DNA from: Rhodosalinus halophilus
GTDB lineage: Bacteria > Pseudomonadota > Alphaproteobacteria > Rhodobacterales > Rhodobacteraceae
Reading direction: 5' to 3'
DNA length: 64,000 nucleotides
Assembly: GCF_003298775.1 (NCBI RefSeq)
Contig: NZ_QNTQ01000018.1
Location: forward strand, 35,748 to 99,747
The notes below the pieces were generated by a model. It worked only from the letters and a program-made list of their open reading frames with translations. It was not told where the DNA came from and searched no databases. Shown piece by piece: positions 1 through 8,782 of the stretch. The stretch's first letter is position 1. Each line of letters starts with the position of its first letter. The translations under genes were made by a program, and so were the position numbers.

Positions 1-799
1 GCTTGCCGATCGCCGCGTATTCGTCCGGCGCGATGTGGTCGGACACGCCCGACTGCCGCGTGTGCAGCGCCGCGCCGCCGAGATCCTGCCGGTCAACGAC
101 CTCGGAAATCGCGGCCTTGACGATCTGCGGCCCGCCGAGGTGGATGGAGGCGCCGCCCTCAACCATCACGAACTCGTCGCAGAGCGCCGGGATGTAGGCG
201 CCGCCCGCCGTGCATTCGCCGAAGACCGCGGCCAGCTGCGGGATGCCAGCGGCGGACATCCGGCACTGGCGGTGGAAGGTGCCGCCGAAGTGGTTCTCGT
301 CGTAGAAGACCTCCTCCATCTGGTTGAGGTTGGCGCCGCCGCAATCGACCAGATAGAGCGTGGGCAGCCGGTTCTCGGCGGCGATCTCCTGCGCGCGGAT
401 GTGCTTCTTGACCGTCTCGCGGTAGAAGCTGCCGCCCTTCACCGTCGCGTCGTTGGCGATGATCATGCAGGCGGTGCCGCGCACGGTGGCGATGCCGGTC
501 ACGATGCCCGCCGCCGGCAGACCGCCCTCGTAGAGTCCCCAGGCCGCGAGCGGACTGAGCTCGAGAAAGGCCGTGCCGGGGTCGATCAGCAGGTCGATCC
601 GCTCGCGCACGGGGATCTTGCCCCGCTCCCGGTGGCGCGCGACCATCTTCCCGCCGCCGCCGCCCCGCGACCAGGCGAGCTTGTCGTTCAAATCTTCCAG
701 AAGCCGATCGTAGGCTTCCGCACGCGCAAGGTATTCGGCGGCCGAGACATCCGCCGCGCTCTCAAGCCGCGCCATGCGCGCCTCCGCGACTGTCAGCAT
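1..799 (-). CDS. Acyl-CoA carboxylase carboxyltransferase (beta) subunit, partial
   Basis: This is the N-terminal 266 residues of a biotin-dependent acyl-CoA carboxylase carboxyltransferase subunit; the gene runs off the left edge of the window. Recognisable parts are the EDLNDKLAWSRGGGG-type N-terminus, the RERIDLLIDPGTAFLEL block, and the glycine-rich FGECTAGGAYIPALCDE segment typical of methylcrotonoyl-, geranyl- or propionyl-CoA carboxylases. The wording around NATVKGGSFY and NLNQMEEVF is closest in my memory to methylcrotonoyl-CoA carboxylase, but the substrate cannot be fixed from a partial gene. Its ATG overlaps the stop of the upstream PaaK-like gene (TGATG), so it is probably the last visible gene of the operon. 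Confidence 0.9.
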   Translation of the reverse strand, partial: MLTVAEARMARLESAADVSAAEYLARAEAYDRLLEDLNDKLAWSRGGGGGKMVARHRERGKIPVRERIDLLIDPGTAFLELSPLAAWGLYEGGLPAAGIVTGIATVRGTACMIIANDATVKGGSFYRETVKKHIRAQEIAAENRLPTLYLVDCGGANLNQMEEVFYDENHFGGTFHRQCRMSAAGIPQLAAVFGECTAGGAYIPALCDEFVMVEGGASIHLGGPQIVKAAISEVVDRQDLGGAALHTRQSGVSDHIAPDEYAAIGK

Positions 800-1983
800 C
801 AGAACTCACGGCGATCCTCCAGGAGCTTGCCCTCGCCCATCGCGTCGTGCCAGAGCACGCGGTCCGCCCGCAGGCGCGTGATCCGGCGGAACGCCTCGAC
901 CACCTCGTCCTCCCGCCGCGGTGCGCCGGACAGCTCCAGCGTGATGCGATCCTGCCCGGCCTCGCGCCAGACCACCACGCGCGCGACCGTCCCCGGCCCG
1001 AGCCGTGCGGCCAGCGCCTCCGCATGGGCCGGGTAAACGAAGATCTCGCGCACCTTCACGCCCGCCCCGGCGCGCCCCTCGATCGGGCCGATCCGCGCGG
1101 CGAAGCCGTCGTCGGCCATCTCCCGCGCGCGGGCGAGATCGCCGGTGCCGAAGCGAATCATCGGCCAGCCGCGCGCCAGCGTGGTGACGACCACCTCGCC
1201 GGGCTGGCCGGCGGGCAGCGGCCGGCCGCTTTCCGGGTCGCAGATCTGCACCAGCCGCTCGGGGTGGCTGCGATAGCCCTCGCACGTCGCGTCCTCGTAG
1301 GCCACGAGGCCCAGGTCGGCGGTGCCGTAGGCGCCATGGGTGACGAGGCCGTGCGCCTCCTCGAGCCGGCGGCGCTTCGCCATCCAGTCGCCCGGCTCGC
1401 CGCCGAGGAACGCATGCCGCAGGGGCCAGTGTCCGCGCGTGGCGCCATGGGCCTCGGCGTAGGCCTGGGCCACCTTCTCGAAATAGGCCGTCGCGCCCAG
1501 AAAGGCTGTCACGCCCATCTGCGCGATCAGCTGAACCTGGAGCTCTGTCTGCCCCGGACCCGAGGGAATGACGGTCGCGCCCACGGCCTGCGCGCCTGCC
1601 CCGAAGATGAGCCCGGCCGGCACCAGATGATGCGACCATGTGTTGAGCACCACATCGCCGGGGCCCAGCCCGGCGGCCCGGAACATCAGCGCGAATCCGT
1701 GCGCCTCGCACCCCTTGAGTACCGGCTCGAAGATCGGCCCTGGCGAGGCGAAGACCTGCGCAACTTCGGACATGGGAACCGACAGGAAACCGCCAAAGGG
1801 CGGGTCGGCCGCCTGAAGCTCCATCAGGCGGGCCTTGCCGAGCACCGGCAGGCTGTCGAGCGCCCCCGGACGCGCCAGATCCCGCGGCTCCAGCCCCGCC
1901 TCCGCGAGCCGCGCGGCAAGCGCCGGCGCGTGGCGGCAGGCCTCGGTGGCGCGCTCTGCGAGGACTGCGAGCCGGTCCGTCAT
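799..1983 (-). CDS. PaaK-like phenylacetate-CoA ligase family protein
   Basis: This is an adenylate-forming ligase of the phenylacetate-CoA ligase (PaaK) type, about 394 residues long, which would activate a carboxylic acid to its CoA thioester in the cytoplasm. Visible landmarks are the LNTWSHHLVPAG region, the PSGPGQTELQVQLI block, the GAYGTADLG motif near residue 220 and a C-terminal domain ending in LLEDRREF. The ATG at 1983 is preferred because it forms an ATGA overlap with livF; a start three codons upstream is also open. It sits between a Liv-type ATPase and an acyl-CoA carboxylase, suggesting it activates an imported acid. The substrate is unknown. Confidence 0.82.
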   Translation of the reverse strand: MTDRLAVLAERATEACRHAPALAARLAEAGLEPRDLARPGALDSLPVLGKARLMELQAADPPFGGFLSVPMSEVAQVFASPGPIFEPVLKGCEAHGFALMFRAAGLGPGDVVLNTWSHHLVPAGLIFGAGAQAVGATVIPSGPGQTELQVQLIAQMGVTAFLGATAYFEKVAQAYAEAHGATRGHWPLRHAFLGGEPGDWMAKRRRLEEAHGLVTHGAYGTADLGLVAYEDATCEGYRSHPERLVQICDPESGRPLPAGQPGEVVVTTLARGWPMIRFGTGDLARAREMADDGFAARIGPIEGRAGAGVKVREIFVYPAHAEALAARLGPGTVARVVVWREAGQDRITLELSGAPRREDEVVEAFRRITRLRADRVLWHDAMGEGKLLEDRREF

Positions 1984-2774
1984 CCCAGCCACCTCTTGCG
2001 CCTGCGGTAGTGCTTCACCTCGCGGTAGCTGGGCCGCTCCGTGCCATGGCCCATGCCGAGATAGAATTCCTGCACGTCCTGATTGCCCTCCAGCTGGTCC
2101 CGCGATCCGTGGAGGACGACGCGCCCGCCCTCCATGATGTAGCCGTAGTCGCAGTGCGCGATGGCTGCGCGCGCGTTCTGCTCGACCATCAGGACCGTGA
2201 GTCCTTCGTCGCGGTTGATCCGCGAGATCGTGTCGAAGAGCTGCTGCGCGAGCATCGGCGCAAGCCCCATCGAGGGCTCGTCGAGGAGCAGCAGCCGCGG
2301 CCGCGCCATCAGCGCGCGCCCGATCAGCAGCATCTGCATTTCGCCGCCCGAGAGATAGCCCGCGGTCCGGTCGAGCAGCTCCGGCAATGCCGGGAAGTAG
2401 CGAAAGACCCTGTCGAGATCCGCACGGACCGCCGCCCGGTCCGGGCGCAGATGCGCGCCGACCAGAAGGTTCTGCCGCACGGTCAGGTGCTCGAGAACCT
2501 TGCGCCCCTCGAGCACCTGCACGAGCCCCGCCTTCACCGTCGCCGCAGGATCGGCGTGGGTGATGTCGCGGCCCGCGAAGGTGATGCGCCCGTCCGTCAC
2601 CTCGCCGTGCTCGGCCACCAGCAGCCCGGAGATGGCCTTGAGCGTCGTGGTCTTCCCGGCGCCGTTGGCGCCGAGAAGAACCACCATCTGACCCTCGCGC
2701 ACCTCGAGATTGGCCGCGCGAAGGACCTGGATCACGCCGCCGTAGACGACATCGACATTGGCGAGGGTCAGCAC
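1980..2774 (-). CDS. livF: Branched-chain/organic acid ABC transporter ATP-binding protein (LivF type)
   Basis: The protein is 264 residues long and is the LivF-class ATPase of a hydrophobic amino acid/organic acid importer. Walker A is GANGAGKT at residues 35-42, followed by the signature LSGGEMQ and Walker B RLLLLDEPSMGLAP, the last being typical of LivF. It lies 7 nt downstream of the substrate-binding protein gene and overlaps the next gene by ATGA. The C-terminus (HYRRRKRWLG) is slightly longer than usual for LivF. The 'Liv' symbol reflects the family only; neighbouring CoA ligases argue for a non-amino-acid substrate. Confidence 0.9.
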   Translation of the reverse strand: MLTLANVDVVYGGVIQVLRAANLEVREGQMVVLLGANGAGKTTTLKAISGLLVAEHGEVTDGRITFAGRDITHADPAATVKAGLVQVLEGRKVLEHLTVRQNLLVGAHLRPDRAAVRADLDRVFRYFPALPELLDRTAGYLSGGEMQMLLIGRALMARPRLLLLDEPSMGLAPMLAQQLFDTISRINRDEGLTVLMVEQNARAAIAHCDYGYIMEGGRVVLHGSRDQLEGNQDVQEFYLGMGHGTERPSYREVKHYRRRKRWLG

Positions 2775-2781
2775 GGCGGGT

Positions 2782-3975
2782 TCACCACTTGTCGATGACG
2801 GGCACGTCGAACCATTCGCTCTGCACCGTCACGATCTCGCCGCCCTGCACGACTTCCGCGGTCGCCTTGATGTCGCCCACGGGGAAGGGCGCGGAGGCGT
2901 CGTAGTCGAGGGTGGGAAGCGCCCCGAGGAGCTCGTCCTCCGAATAGGAGTGACCCAGCAACGCGTCATACATCGCCTGCCCGTCGACGTTCGCAGCGCC
3001 GACATCGGCGATCGCGTTCTCCAGCACCCGCAGGGCGAGGATCGCCTGAGCCGAGGCCTGCGCGGCGATGAGCCCCCATTCGCCCTCCTCGGCGTGCTCC
3101 TCGAAGACGGCGCGGATCGGCAGATCCTCCTTGCCGGGCGCGGCGAAACTGAACGCCGAGAAGGAGCCCTCGATCTGCTCGAGCGGGATGCCCTTGGCCA
3201 CCTCCGTGAGCCCGTTGTGCGTGGAGGCGACGATCGGCACCCGCTGGCCCAGTTCGTCCATCGCCTTGGCCGCGGCGATGACCTGCGCCGTGGTGCCGCC
3301 CACCAGCAGCACGTCGGGCGCGTCCTCCAGCGCCGCGCGGACCTGCGAGGTCAGCGAGACCGGCGAGGTGTCGGCCCATTGCGTCGAGGTCACCGTGAAG
3401 CGCTCGGGATACTGCTCCGCCAGCGCCTTCACCCCGTTGACCTGATCGACGAAGCCGGCCTGGTTCTGGGTCGAGACGGCGGCGATCTTCAGCGTCCCGC
3501 CCGTCTCGCCCTGCAGATGCGAGAAGAGGCCCGCGAATTCGTGGCTGTAGGTCGGCCGGATCGAGAAGTGCCAGCCGTCCGGCTTCCAGACCAGGCCGAC
3601 CATCGCGGTGCCCAGGAGCATGGGCACCTTGTCGTTCGGAAGCCGGCCCATCAGCGTCACGAGGTCGGGCGAGCCGAAGCCCAGGTGCATGATCGGCTCG
3701 TCCGAGGTCAGGATCGAGGGCCATGTCCGGGCGATCACGGCGCTGTCGTAGCGCATGTCGTAGATCTTCAGATCCACCTCGACGCCCAGATCCTCGCCCA
3801 CTTCGGCGTTCCAGTAGTCCACGACCGCCTGAAGCCCCGCCATGGCGTTGGGCATCACGTCGGCGAAGGGGCCCGAGTAATCGGCGCTCGCGGTCATGGT
3901 GTAGGTTTGCGCCAGCGATGGCGAGGCCAGACAGAGCGTCGCCGCCCCGGCCGTCAGCAGTGCTTTCAGTTTCAT
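2782..3975 (-). CDS. ABC transporter periplasmic substrate-binding protein (LivK type)
   Basis: This is a 397-residue periplasmic-binding protein of the Leu/Ile/Val-binding superfamily. An N-terminal Sec signal peptide is visible (MKLKALLTAGAATLCLASPSLAQ, about 23 residues), followed by a mature domain starting YTMTASADYSGPF. A strong Shine-Dalgarno (GGAGGAG) precedes the ATG. The mature protein is of the divergent kind found with aromatic or short-chain acid systems rather than classical LivK, but the ligand cannot be read from the sequence. It follows the permease LivM and precedes LivF in one transcription unit. Confidence 0.9.
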   Translation of the reverse strand: MKLKALLTAGAATLCLASPSLAQTYTMTASADYSGPFADVMPNAMAGLQAVVDYWNAEVGEDLGVEVDLKIYDMRYDSAVIARTWPSILTSDEPIMHLGFGSPDLVTLMGRLPNDKVPMLLGTAMVGLVWKPDGWHFSIRPTYSHEFAGLFSHLQGETGGTLKIAAVSTQNQAGFVDQVNGVKALAEQYPERFTVTSTQWADTSPVSLTSQVRAALEDAPDVLLVGGTTAQVIAAAKAMDELGQRVPIVASTHNGLTEVAKGIPLEQIEGSFSAFSFAAPGKEDLPIRAVFEEHAEEGEWGLIAAQASAQAILALRVLENAIADVGAANVDGQAMYDALLGHSYSEDELLGALPTLDYDASAPFPVGDIKATAEVVQGGEIVTVQSEWFDVPVIDKW

Positions 3976-4029
3976 CTCTTCTCCTCCCTAGACGCGGGCA
4001 GTTTCGGCCCGCCTTTCTCCGCCCCGTGG

Positions 4030-5082
4030 TCAGTTTCTCGGGAATGGCCAGAGACGGAATGCCTTCATGCCGGTGTGCCAGAGGTGCGCCAGCCCGCGCG
4101 GCTCGAAGATCAGCGCGATCAGGATGCAGAGCGCGAGGACGACGGAGCTGAGCGCGAAAACGGTGCCGCCGCCGAGGCCGCCGTCCGCCTGCAGCATGGC
4201 GTTCGCGAACTTGTGCAGGCCTTCCTGCAGCAGCGTGACGAAGACGACGCCCAGGATGGGGCCGACCGGCGAATGCAGCCCGCCCACGATCAGCATGCCC
4301 AGATACCAGACCGAGGTGAACAGCGTGAAGCTGGAGACCGTGACGAACTGCAGGAAATAGGCCAGCACCGCCCCGGCCACGCCGGCATAGAGCGCGCCGG
4401 CGAAGAAGGCCTCGATCTTGATGCGCGTGACCTGGATGCCCATGACGCTCGCCGCGGAGTCGTTGTCGTGCACCGCCCGGAACGCGCGCCCGATGCGCGA
4501 ACGCGGCAGGTTGAACGCGGTCCATGTCGCCAGGGCGGCCACGAAGAGCCCCAGGAAATAGAGCCCCGTGGGCGTGCCCAGGTTCAGCCCGAAGAGCGTG
4601 GGCGGCATCACGGGCATCCCCACCAGCCCGCCGAGCCACGACATGGGCAGCGCGAGGATCACGATCGGGAACATGACCTGCGCGGCCAGCGTGGTCAGCG
4701 CGAGGTAGAAGCCCTTCACCCGCCAGGCCGGCAGCGCGAAGACGATCGAGATGCAGCCTGCGGCGAGCGCGCCCGCCGGGATCGTGGCCCAGATCGGCAC
4801 GCCCATCCCGGAAAGCTTCGCCGCGGTGAAGGCGCCGACGCCCACGAAGGCCGACTGCGCGATGTTGATCTGCCCCGCCATGCCGACGGTGACGTAGAGC
4901 CCGTAGACCGCGACCAGCGTGATGAAGAGGTTGGTGAACTCGCCCAGCAGCCACGGCCCGGCCACCGCCGGCAGCAGCACAAGCGCGGCGAGAAGCGCCA
5001 GAAGCCAGAGCCGCGCGCGCAGCGTTTCGAGAACCCGTGCCTCGGCGGCGTAGCTTTCGAACCAGATCCCGGTGGGTCGCAT
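4030..5082 (-). CDS. livM: ABC transporter permease (LivM type)
   Basis: This 350-residue integral membrane permease of the LivM class has multiple hydrophobic segments. The conserved stretches LYVTVGMAGQINIAQSAFVGVGAF, the ALPAWRVKGFYLALTTLAAQV block and GIQVTRIKIEAFFAGALYAGVAGA are typical of the family. It starts 3 nt after the livH stop, so the two permeases are almost certainly co-translated and form the membrane channel. The N-terminus has a short soluble extension (IWFESYAAEARVLE) before the first membrane helix. Confidence 0.92.
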   Translation of the reverse strand: MRPTGIWFESYAAEARVLETLRARLWLLALLAALVLLPAVAGPWLLGEFTNLFITLVAVYGLYVTVGMAGQINIAQSAFVGVGAFTAAKLSGMGVPIWATIPAGALAAGCISIVFALPAWRVKGFYLALTTLAAQVMFPIVILALPMSWLGGLVGMPVMPPTLFGLNLGTPTGLYFLGLFVAALATWTAFNLPRSRIGRAFRAVHDNDSAASVMGIQVTRIKIEAFFAGALYAGVAGAVLAYFLQFVTVSSFTLFTSVWYLGMLIVGGLHSPVGPILGVVFVTLLQEGLHKFANAMLQADGGLGGGTVFALSSVVLALCILIALIFEPRGLAHLWHTGMKAFRLWPFPRN

Positions 5083-5085
5083 CCG

Positions 5086-5985
5086 TCAGAGCCTCTCGAT
5101 CCTGCGCCAGCCGAAGAGGCCGTAGGGACGTATCAGCAGCACCGCGACCATCGCGACATAGGGCAACAGCCCCGACGCCGCGCCGTTGGTGAGCGGGTCC
5201 AGATAGGCGGAGGCGAGCGCCTCCAGAACGCCGATGATGACCCCCGCCAGCGGTGCGCCGCGAATGCTCTCCATTCCCCCGAGCAGCGCGACCGGGAGCG
5301 CCTTGAAGCCGATCACCGCGACCTCGAGCGACAGGATCGATCCCGAAAGCAGAACGACGGACGCCGCGGTCGCGACCACGGTGCCCAGCACCCAGGCCGT
5401 GGCGATCGCCTGCCGCACCGAGACGCCCAGCGACAGCGCCGTGGTGTGGTCCTCCGCCACAGCGGCGAGCCGCAGGCCGAGCCGCGAGCGGGTGAAGAAC
5501 AGATGCAGGGCGGCCGTGAGCGCCAGCGTGAAGGCGGCGCCGATCAGGAGCCGCGTGTTCACCAGGAAGGGTCCGATCTGGAGCGCGCCTTCCGGCAGGA
5601 TCACCGGGATCGACCGGGTCTCGGCCCCCCAGACGAGTTGCACCAGGCCCCGCAGCAGGATGAGCAGCGCGACGCCGGCCATGAAGATGGTGAAGGCCGG
5701 CTGCCCGATCAGCGGGCGGAATACCGAGCGCTCCACCGCCGCCCCGAAGACCATGCAGCCGGCTGCCGTCAGCAGCAGCGAGACAGGTATCGGCAGGGGC
5801 CAGCCAAGGCCGGCCGCCCCTTCGGTGAAGGTCCACAGCAGGAAGGCGCCAACGACGAGCACCTCGCCCTGCGCGAGGTTGATGATCTTCGCGGCGCGAT
5901 AGATCACGACGAAGGAAATCGCCACCAGCCCGTAGACCAGGCCGACGAGCGATCCCTCGATGACGATCTGAAGCAGGTCGATCAT
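5086..5985 (-). CDS. livH: ABC transporter permease (LivH type)
   Basis: This 299-residue permease of the LivH class starts MIDLLQIVIEGSLVGLVYGLVAISFVV, with the hallmark IYRAAKIINLAQGE motif and the C-terminal GGMESIRGAPLAGVIIGVLEALA loop. The ATG at 5985 overlaps the stop of the upstream acyl-CoA synthetase gene (ATGA), which fixes the start although the frame stays open far upstream. Together with LivM it forms the transmembrane part of the importer. Confidence 0.92.
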   Translation of the reverse strand: MIDLLQIVIEGSLVGLVYGLVAISFVVIYRAAKIINLAQGEVLVVGAFLLWTFTEGAAGLGWPLPIPVSLLLTAAGCMVFGAAVERSVFRPLIGQPAFTIFMAGVALLILLRGLVQLVWGAETRSIPVILPEGALQIGPFLVNTRLLIGAAFTLALTAALHLFFTRSRLGLRLAAVAEDHTTALSLGVSVRQAIATAWVLGTVVATAASVVLLSGSILSLEVAVIGFKALPVALLGGMESIRGAPLAGVIIGVLEALASAYLDPLTNGAASGLLPYVAMVAVLLIRPYGLFGWRRIERL

Positions 5986-7919
5986 GCGCTCGCCTCCATC
6001 CGGTTCATCTCCACCACGGCGCGGAGGCGGCTCTTGCGGCCGTCCTGGTAGGACACGTCTATGTCGATCTCGACGCGCTCGGCGTCGCCGTGCAGCCCCT
6101 CGATGAGAGGGGCGTATCGGCTTTCGATCGCGCCCCGGCGCAGCTTGCGCGAGCGGGTGAGTTCCTCCTCGTCGGCGTCGAGTTCCTTGGGCAGGTTGGC
6201 GAAGGCGGCGATGCGCGCCCCCGGATCGACGATGGCGTTGACCTTGGCGACCTCGCGGGCGATCTCGGTCCGCACGGGCGGGAGCTGGCTCAGCTCGGAG
6301 AAGGTGCCGAAGCCGAGGCCCGCGCGCTCGGCGACGCGGCCGGCGATTTCCATGTCGATGTTGATCAGCGCCACCACACGGTCCCGGTCCTCGCCGCCGA
6401 TCACGATGGCGTCGCGCACCATCGCCGCCGAGCGCAGATGGTTTTCCAGGAACTGCGGCGGATAGGTCTGCCCGGTGGAGAGGCGGCGAAGATCCTTCAC
6501 CCGGTCGAGGAAGATCAGCTCGCCCCGCTCGTCGAGCCGGACCGCGTCGCCGGTCCTGTAGCCGTCCTCGCCGCCGCCCAGCGCCGCATCCGCGCCGGCA
6601 TCGCCCAGATAGCCCGCGAAGGCCCGGCCCTTCAGGCACAGCTCGCCGTCGTCGAGCCAGGCCTCCAGCGGCGCCGCGATGGTCGGGTCCGAGGGCATCA
6701 GGTGGCCCAGGGTCTCGGGGTTCTTGTCGCCCGGACGGTGGGTCGCGATCAGGCCCAGCTCGGAGCTGCCGTAGAGATTGCCCAGCGGTACCCCGAAGGC
6801 GCGGAAGCGCGCGAAAAGCTCGGGCGACAGGCCCGATCCCCCGGACAGAACCGCCTTCGCCCGCGTGAGCCCGAGCAGATCGCGCACCCCCTTGAGCACG
6901 AGCTGGTCCGCCAGCGGCCAGGTGACCGCGCGCTGCCAGGCCGAGCCCTGCCCCGAGGCCCGCTCGGCGCCGCGCGCCAAACCCCAGCGGAACAGACGCT
7001 GCCGCCACGGCCCGGCATCCATCATGCGCGCCTCGACCGCCGACGCCTGCATCTCCCATTGCCGCGGCGTGAACATCAGGAAATCCGGCCCGATCTCGCG
7101 CAGATCGGCCTGCACCGTCTCCGGCTTCTCGGCGAAGTGCAGCACCAGCGGCGCCAGCAGCGGCAGCCCGACGCCGAAGAACTGCTCGGCCGCCCAGGCG
7201 GGCGAGATATAGGACAGGTAATTCCCTCCGGGCCGGATCCCCAGCGCTCCCATCAAGCGATAGGCGTTGTCGAGGATGAAGGCATGGTCGAGCATGGCCG
7301 CCTTCGGCTTGCCCGTCGTGCCGGAGGTGTAGCAGTAGACGGCGATATCGCCCTGCGTGGCCTCGGCGATCCGCCGCTCTGCCGCCTCGGTGGGCGGGGC
7401 TTCGGCCACCGCATCGTCCAGGCGCACCAGACGCGGGTCGGCGTAATCCCACAACCCGTTCGGGTCGATGTAGAGGATCCTCCGCACGCGCTCGGCACCG
7501 TCGCGGGCGAGCGCCTTGTCCACCTGTTCCTGGTCCTCCGCGAGCAGGAAGACGGCGCCCGAGTGGCCGAGGACGTGATCCAGTTCTTCGGCCGAAGCGT
7601 CGGGATAGACGCTCACCGCGATCGCGCCGAGCGCGATGGCCGACATCTGGGTGATCCAGGCCTCCTCGCGGTTTTCCGAGATCAGGCAGATCGCCTCTCC
7701 GGGCGCGAGGCCCAGCGCCTCGAGCGCGGCAGCGGTGCGGAGCACCCGCGCGTAGAGCCCGCCCCAGCTCGTGGCACGCCATATGCCCGCCCGCTTCGAC
7801 CGGATGGCCGTCGCCCTGCCCATCTCTTGCGCGTTGTCGCGCAGCAGTTGCGGCAGCGTGCGGCCCTCCGCCTTGCGCGGCAGATCGACGGGCCGCGCCA
7901 CCAGGTGCTGGGCGGTCAT
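5982..7919 (-). CDS. AMP-dependent acyl-CoA synthetase embedded in the importer operon
   Basis: This 645-residue adenylate-forming enzyme is of the long-chain acyl-CoA synthetase type. The P-loop-like AMP-binding motif YTSGTTGKPK is at residues 197-206; the A5-type motif LYGSSELGLIATHR and the YRTGDAVRLDERGELIFLDRVKD block are also present. The length and the KLRRGAIESRYAPLIEGL C-terminus match the large FadD-like group that is often encoded inside Liv-type operons. Start and stop overlap livG and livH respectively by ATGA. The inferred role is to trap an imported carboxylate as its CoA ester; the substrate chain or ring is not known. Confidence 0.9.
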   Translation of the reverse strand: MTAQHLVARPVDLPRKAEGRTLPQLLRDNAQEMGRATAIRSKRAGIWRATSWGGLYARVLRTAAALEALGLAPGEAICLISENREEAWITQMSAIALGAIAVSVYPDASAEELDHVLGHSGAVFLLAEDQEQVDKALARDGAERVRRILYIDPNGLWDYADPRLVRLDDAVAEAPPTEAAERRIAEATQGDIAVYCYTSGTTGKPKAAMLDHAFILDNAYRLMGALGIRPGGNYLSYISPAWAAEQFFGVGLPLLAPLVLHFAEKPETVQADLREIGPDFLMFTPRQWEMQASAVEARMMDAGPWRQRLFRWGLARGAERASGQGSAWQRAVTWPLADQLVLKGVRDLLGLTRAKAVLSGGSGLSPELFARFRAFGVPLGNLYGSSELGLIATHRPGDKNPETLGHLMPSDPTIAAPLEAWLDDGELCLKGRAFAGYLGDAGADAALGGGEDGYRTGDAVRLDERGELIFLDRVKDLRRLSTGQTYPPQFLENHLRSAAMVRDAIVIGGEDRDRVVALINIDMEIAGRVAERAGLGFGTFSELSQLPPVRTEIAREVAKVNAIVDPGARIAAFANLPKELDADEEELTRSRKLRRGAIESRYAPLIEGLHGDAERVEIDIDVSYQDGRKSRLRAVVEMNRMEASA

Positions 7920-8713
7920 TGCGCCGCCTCCTGTTCGCGCGCCTCGCCAAGGTATGCGGCGATGACGCGCGGGTCGTTGCGGATCTCCGCCGGCGTGCCG
8001 TCGGCGATCACGCTGCCGAATTCGAGCACGGTCAGCTGGTCCGAGATGTCCATGACCACGTCCATGTCGTGCTCGACGAGCACGACCGGGGTGCCGAAGC
8101 GTTCGCGGATGTCGAGGACGAAGCGGGCGAGGTCGCCCTTTTCCTCCGGGCTCATGCCCGCCATCGGCTCGTCCATCACCAGCACCCGCGGCCCGAGCGC
8201 GAGCGCCCGCCCCAGGTCCACCCGCTTGCGCAAGCCGTAGGGCATGTCGCCCACGGCCCGGTGCCGGTCCTCTTCCAGTTCGAGGAAGTCGATGATTTCC
8301 TCCGCAAGGGACGTGAACGCCTCTTCCTGCCGGACCGCCCAGGGCGGTCGGAAGAGGCCGCCGAAGACTCCGCCGCGCATCTTCGGGTGGAAGCCCGTCA
8401 GGATGTTTTCCCGCACAGTCATCGACGGATAGGTCTGGATGCCCTGGAAGGTGCGCCCGATACCCAGGGCCGCCCGCTCCGGCGGTCGCATCGACGAGAT
8501 GTCGCGCCCCTCCAACAGCACGGCGCCGCTCGAGGGGCGGTAGAAGCCCGACAGGCAATTGAGCAGGCTTGACTTGCCCGCGCCGTTGGGACCGATCAGG
8601 GCGTGGATCGTGCCGGCCCGCACGCGCACGGAAACCGATTTCAGGGCCTCCACCGCGCCGAAACGCAGGCAGAGGTCACTCGCCTCCAGTATGGTCGCGC
8701 CAGTGGCGGCCAT
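7916..8713 (-). CDS. livG: ABC transporter ATP-binding protein (LivG type)
   Basis: This is a 265-residue ATPase. Walker A is GPNGAGKS at residues 41-48. The signature region is MPYGLRKRVDLGRALALGP, followed by Walker B VLVMDEPMAGM, characteristic of the LivG branch in operons that also carry a synthetase gene. The start ATG is preceded by GGGAGGAGGAC, a strong but closely spaced Shine-Dalgarno. It is the partner of LivF and is translationally coupled to the acyl-CoA synthetase. Confidence 0.92.
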   Translation of the reverse strand: MAATGATILEASDLCLRFGAVEALKSVSVRVRAGTIHALIGPNGAGKSSLLNCLSGFYRPSSGAVLLEGRDISSMRPPERAALGIGRTFQGIQTYPSMTVRENILTGFHPKMRGGVFGGLFRPPWAVRQEEAFTSLAEEIIDFLELEEDRHRAVGDMPYGLRKRVDLGRALALGPRVLVMDEPMAGMSPEEKGDLARFVLDIRERFGTPVVLVEHDMDVVMDISDQLTVLEFGSVIADGTPAEIRNDPRVIAAYLGEAREQEAAQ

Positions 8714-8782
8714 GTCCTCCTCCCTGGATCGCGCGCCGCTCTTCCGGCGGTTCGCGCAAGGCCCGGCTGCCGATACGGCAGC

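Noticed and set aside
2758..6051. A plus-strand open frame of about 1097 codons across the Liv operon
   Set aside because: It is rich in Arg, His, Gly and Asp with no family resemblance and lies opposite five well-supported minus-strand genes; high GC makes such long antisense frames common here.
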